Positions 61,566 to 64,000 of a DNA stretch of 64,000 nucleotides are shown piece by piece. How positions within the stretch are numbered: the first letter of the stretch is position 1; each line of letters begins with the position of its first letter. Made by a program: the position numbers and the translations under genes. The stretch lies in NCBI RefSeq assembly GCF_000233715.2, contig NC_021184.1:744001-808000 (forward strand), given 5' to 3'. The stretch comes from Desulfoscipio gibsoniae DSM 7213. GTDB taxonomy: Bacteria > Bacillota > Desulfotomaculia > Desulfotomaculales > Desulfallaceae. The notes under the pieces were generated by a model. The model saw only the letters and a list, made by a program, of their open reading frames with translations, searched no databases and was not told the DNA's origin.

Positions 61566-62000
61566 TTGCGTAAAACAGTTGTGCTGGTTGTGGCTTTACT
61601 GCTATCGCTGACAATGGCTTCTGCGGCTTTTGCCCACTCCAGCGGATATGTGACCTATTTTAATAACGGCGGCAGTGGCTGGGTTAGCAATGGCCAGCAT
61701 GGTCATTACTGGTCCGGATTTGACGGCCCGGTGATAGTTAAAGGTATTTCTAACGATGGTCACTTCAATGCTCACGACTGGGGTTATGGTTATTCCCGCG
61801 GCGGCAGTTTGTATCGTTACAACGATGCTAATGGCAAAGCGCATTATTACTATGATTGGGATAACGATGGTGACTGGTACTACTACAAGGACGATAACGG
61901 CCGAAACCAATATGTCTACATTGACCCTGATCGTGAAGGTGAATGGTATCGTTATTACGACAAAAACGGTAATATTCAATACTATTATGATGTTAGGTAA
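61566..62000 (+). CDS. Secreted tyrosine-rich protein
   Basis: Exported protein of 144 residues. The TTG at 61566 has AAAGGAG 10 bases upstream and starts directly into a signal peptide (LRKTVVLVVALLLSLTMASAAFA); an earlier in-frame start at 61536 would cover the ribosome-binding site. The mature part starts HSSGYVTYFNNGGSG and its second half is an imperfect repeat of Tyr-rich, Asp/Gly-rich units: YYYDWDNDGDWYYYKDDNGR and YIDPDREGEWYRYYDKNG. The DNDGD and DKNG turns look like calcium-binding or cell-wall-repeat loops. Function unknown. Confidence 0.7.
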   Translation: MRKTVVLVVALLLSLTMASAAFAHSSGYVTYFNNGGSGWVSNGQHGHYWSGFDGPVIVKGISNDGHFNAHDWGYGYSRGGSLYRYNDANGKAHYYYDWDNDGDWYYYKDDNGRNQYVYIDPDREGEWYRYYDKNGNIQYYYDVR

Positions 62001-62040
62001 CTATACCCAGTTGACTTGTTGACTGTAATAAGCAGCAAGG

Positions 62041-62095
62041 GAAGCACGGGGCGGTTCTCGCGGGGGAAGCAAGAGAACCGTACCCTTTGCTTTCC
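62041..62095. repeat. Palindromic intergenic repeat, copy
   Basis: GGGAAGCACGGGGCGGTTCTCG followed by the inverted half AAGAGAACCGTACCC and TTTGCTTTCCC; member of the GAAGCA family. Confidence 0.75.
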
Positions 62096-62115
62096 CAAGC
62101 AGGTAACTTAAATAA

Positions 62116-62156
62116 ATACGGGCGAACCATGTGGTTCGCCCGTATATTATAATTTT
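62116..62156. terminator. Intrinsic terminator
   Basis: ATACGGGCGAACCA and TGGTTCGCCCGTAT perfect arms with a 2-base TG centre, then ATTATAATTTT. Confidence 0.8.
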
Positions 62157-62163
62157 ACTTAAT

Positions 62164-62385
62164 TTAAACAATCTTTTTCTTTAGCTTAGGGTGCATCAAT
62201 ACTTTTTCGGAAGCGTAATTTTCGCAAGGTATAGTGAAATTAGGTACCAAGCTCTCTACACCGTGGTTGTAAAGCTCCATTTCCATAGCGCGAGCAGTCT
62301 TTATCATAGCGAGGACGTTGAAACATTCTATTCCATTTTTGTAGTGACAATTTTCGCAAGGAGCATTAATAATTCGTCTTGACAT
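62164..62385 (-). CDS. Small hypothetical protein, 73 residues, with paired cysteines
   Basis: Minus-strand gene; ATG 62385 is preceded by AGAAGGTGATGCTC (two further start codons lie in frame up to 62394). The protein begins MSRRIINAPCENCHYKNGIECF, with CxxC and a third Cys, and has a fourth in IPCENY; a zinc-binding role is possible. Basic C-terminus (HPKLKKKIV). No family recognised. Confidence 0.6.
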   Translation of the reverse strand: MSRRIINAPCENCHYKNGIECFNVLAMIKTARAMEMELYNHGVESLVPNFTIPCENYASEKVLMHPKLKKKIV

Positions 62386-62878
62386 GAGCATCACCTTCTT
62401 TTGACCATCAAATTTTGTCTGAGTAAATTATACTAGTGATGTTGTTTGTCTACAAGTTTTTTGTATACAAAATACAGATGTTTATATTTTTTGAATGTAT
62501 TTTATATTCATCTTATATGCATTTTTTCATCGAAATAGTTAATATGACAGGGGATTGAGGACGGTCCGGTTTTGGCCGGTAGTAAACTGCCCAGCAGGTG
62601 ATGGTGGCCAGACAGTACCAAGAATTAATGTCTAAGTCTTTTAAAAATTGTTTTACTTTTAACTAATAATGTGGTATTTTAATATAGATTAAATACTTGA
62701 ATAATAACCATGGAGGTTATGCATCACAGGAAGTGAAGGCATTATCACATGGTTTTTTATTTTTTTGGCGGTTGTTTGGCGGTTATTAAGTCCCTATCAA
62801 CTTAGCAGCGGTGAAATAAACAATCTTAGTACAATTTCTTAGTATGAACTCGATGTAATTTAACGTGAGGTATGTAAA
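62386..62878. other. Intergenic region
   Basis: About 490 bp, AT-rich. Some AT-rich promoter-like stretches on both sides, a CCGGTTTTGGCCGG hairpin near 62570-62584; nothing assignable. Confidence 0.4.
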
Positions 62879-63313
62879 ATGCTTAAAAATAAATTGTTTC
62901 GCATTGCTGTTATTGATGGCCAGGGGGGCGGTATTGGATCGCAAATAGTGGAAAAATTGGCTATGGCGCTGCCCGCCGGCAAGGTAGAGATTATCGCTCT
63001 GGGTACCAATGCCCTTGCGGCAAGCCGCATGCTCAAAGGCGGAGCCAACGAAGCGGCCAGCGGCGAGAACGCTATTGTTTTCAACGCGCCGCGAGTTGAT
63101 TTGTTTGCCGGTACAGTGGGCATGATTATGCCCTTCGGTTTTGGCGGGGAAATGACCACAGCTGCTGCTGAAGCAGTGGCCCTGTCTCCGGCCCCCAAAT
63201 ATGTTTTACATTTGAACCGGACCGGGGTGGAGCTGGTAGGCAGCATAAATGAGCCTCTTCCGCATCTGGTGGATATGCTGGTGCAAAAAGTGCGCGAGTA
63301 TTTGGAGCTGTAA
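62879..63313 (+). CDS. DUF3842 family protein
   Basis: Protein of 144 residues matching the DUF3842 pattern of Firmicutes: IAVIDGQGGGIGSQIVEKL (residues 9-27), a nucleotide-binding-like glycine loop, then EIIALGTNALAASRMLKGGANEAASGENA and GMIMPFGFGGEMTTAAAEAVA. Cytoplasmic; function unknown, although the fold looks Rossmann-like. The start ATG follows GTGAGGTATGTAAA. Single-gene unit. Confidence 0.85.
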   Translation: MLKNKLFRIAVIDGQGGGIGSQIVEKLAMALPAGKVEIIALGTNALAASRMLKGGANEAASGENAIVFNAPRVDLFAGTVGMIMPFGFGGEMTTAAAEAVALSPAPKYVLHLNRTGVELVGSINEPLPHLVDMLVQKVREYLEL

Positions 63314-63398
63314 TCATTTAGATGCTGTAATTAAGCAAGCTGGAAGATGAATAATATATACGATAAAAATGCCGCACTTGAAACAGTTGAAGATGCCA

Positions 63399-63451
63399 TG
63401 AAGGTATTGTATCTGCGAAAAGCAGATGAGCGCTTTCATGGCTTTTAATTT
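63399..63451 (+). terminator. Intrinsic terminator after the DUF3842 gene
   Basis: GCCATGAA and TTCATGGC outer arms with an inner ATCTGC-GAAAA-GCAGAT hairpin, then TTTTAATTTTT. Confidence 0.65.
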
Positions 63452-63459
63452 TTGGCAAA

Positions 63460-63600
63460 GGCTTTACCTTGGCAGGAGCCTTTGACCTCCTTAACATATT
63501 TCCACCGCTGGATTTGACGTGCGCCATCGGTGGAAGACACTCCTTTCGATGGGTGAATGGGGACGGCCAATCTGAGCTATCCCATTCACCTTTCTTTTTT
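63460..63600 (+). ncRNA. Structured leader with terminator upstream of the HPP-family gene
   Basis: Overlapping hairpins: CCACCG (63502-63507) with CGGTGG (63528-63533), or CCATCG (63524-63529) with CGATGG (63547-63552); they share bases and exclude each other. They are followed by a terminator with arms GGTGAATGGG (63552-63561) and CCCATTCACC (63581-63590) and a T-rich run. An AGGCTTTACC...AGGAGCCTTT stem precedes. This looks like an attenuator, class unknown; the 200-bp distance to the next gene weakens the case. Confidence 0.4.
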
Positions 63601-63651
63601 TATATGTATTTCTTGCTTTCCTGCATGTTACCAGGCGACAGGCCATTGCAG

Positions 63652-63667
63652 TGTGATACTTATCACA
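63652..63667. promoter_or_regulatory. CRP/FNR-type binding site TGTGA-N6-TCACA
   Basis: Perfect TGTGATACTTATCACA palindrome about 137 bp before the HPP-family gene. CRP/FNR-family regulators, including HcpR of anaerobes, bind such sequences. Confidence 0.55.
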
Positions 63668-63803
63668 GCGGTTTTGTGCGGTGTATGACAGCAATTGCTG
63701 CCATATTTAGTTATGATCAGCTTAATAAGGCTTCTCTCGCCTGTATAGGCGGGAGTTCCCAATGCTGGTTGTAATAGATTTATTTTCGGGGGTGATAAGG
63801 TTT

Positions 63804-64000
63804 ATGCGGGATATCGTTAAGCAGGATGGCCGGGTAGCTCAGTCTGATGTTGAAGGAAAACTTTTTACTTATCTGTGTAAAATGAAAGGCGGCAAGTGTG
63901 CAAGCTTGCCTAAAATGTCCTTGTCCGGTTTGTTGTGTACTGCGCTGGGCAGTTTTGTGGGGATAGGGTTAGTGGCTGCATTATCGGATATTTACAAATT
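63804..64000 (+). CDS. HPP-family membrane protein, 3'-truncated by window edge
   Basis: First 65 codons of a gene starting at ATG 63804 behind GGGGGTGATAAGGTTT. After a 25-residue hydrophilic start comes CKMKGGKCASLPKMSLSGLL and the first membrane helix (LCTALGSFVGIGLVAALSDI). This is the pattern of HPP-family integral membrane proteins, some of which transport nitrite and others of which carry CBS domains. The rest lies outside the window. Confidence 0.7.
   Translation, partial: MRDIVKQDGRVAQSDVEGKLFTYLCKMKGGKCASLPKMSLSGLLCTALGSFVGIGLVAALSDIYK

Noticed and set aside
63318-63527. A 69-codon minus-strand frame near the DUF3842 gene
   Set aside because: No ribosome-binding site or domain; it overlaps hairpins that fit a leader/terminator better.

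Overview
The window looks like chromosomal DNA of a spore-forming, strictly anaerobic Firmicute of the Desulfotomaculum/Pelotomaculum (Peptococcaceae) type. This is inferred from gene content: T-box leaders, indolepyruvate:ferredoxin oxidoreductase, a 4-hydroxybenzoyl-CoA-reductase-like molybdenum hydroxylase, a tungstate-binding protein, an [FeFe]-hydrogenase-like protein, an ECF nickel/cobalt importer and lipoproteins of low-GC Gram-positive type. No rRNA, tRNA or CRISPR array was seen. No single marker proves the genus.

Layout. 1-6.7 kb: a 5'-truncated sensor kinase, undecaprenyl-diphosphatase, then a five-gene operon (lipoprotein, NikL-like, CbiM/NikM, CbiQ, CbiO) preceded by an intrinsic terminator that suggests attenuation. 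6.7-13 kb: a Leu-type T-box with 2-isopropylmalate synthase, an orphan TnpB-type right end, a DinG-like helicase carrying three tandem 14-residue repeats, and a second T-box (best read as Phe) ahead of phenylacetate-CoA ligase. 13-18.7 kb: a DUF4825 protein, an orphan E1 alpha/beta pair, and CinA. 18.7-20.7 kb: an IS200/IS605 element whose TnpB lacks the usual RuvC-II glutamate. 21-28.2 kb: an NCS2 permease, a small protein, AsnRS, and an FrhB-like/IorA/IorB operon.

28.3-32.1 kb (minus strand): a three-subunit molybdenum hydroxylase operon whose flavin subunit has the extra cysteines of the benzoyl-CoA reductase type. 32.7-36 kb: two paralogous chelatase-type AAA+ proteins, one with a VWA domain, without a catalytic subunit. 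36-41.7 kb: MarR regulator with a membrane protein, a cysteine-poor MOSC protein, a coiled-coil protein, a lone TupA with a structured upstream region, and a COG2509-type flavoprotein.

41.9-48.1 kb holds the most instructive locus: a SiaB-SiaC-SiaA-like phospho-switch followed by a GGDEF/HD-GYP gene cut in two by a 1601-bp IS4-type element. The 7-bp target duplication is exact, and removing the element plus one copy restores a 544-residue frame. The rest (48.1-64 kb) contains a BaiN/YhiN-like flavoprotein with a poly-G frameshift, an [FeFe]-hydrogenase-like protein among three small cysteine-rich proteins, cell-wall enzymes (a CPBP protease, GH18-like and NamZ-like proteins with copper-amine-oxidase-N-like stalks), a nuoH remnant, a cold-shock protein, two transporters, a tyrosine-rich secreted protein, a DUF3842 protein, and an HPP-family gene running off the end behind a structured leader and a CRP/FNR-type palindrome.

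A family of palindromic intergenic repeats (core GAAGCAAGGGGACGGTTC) recurs at least eight times between genes. Functions were assigned by reading motifs only; no database search was run.
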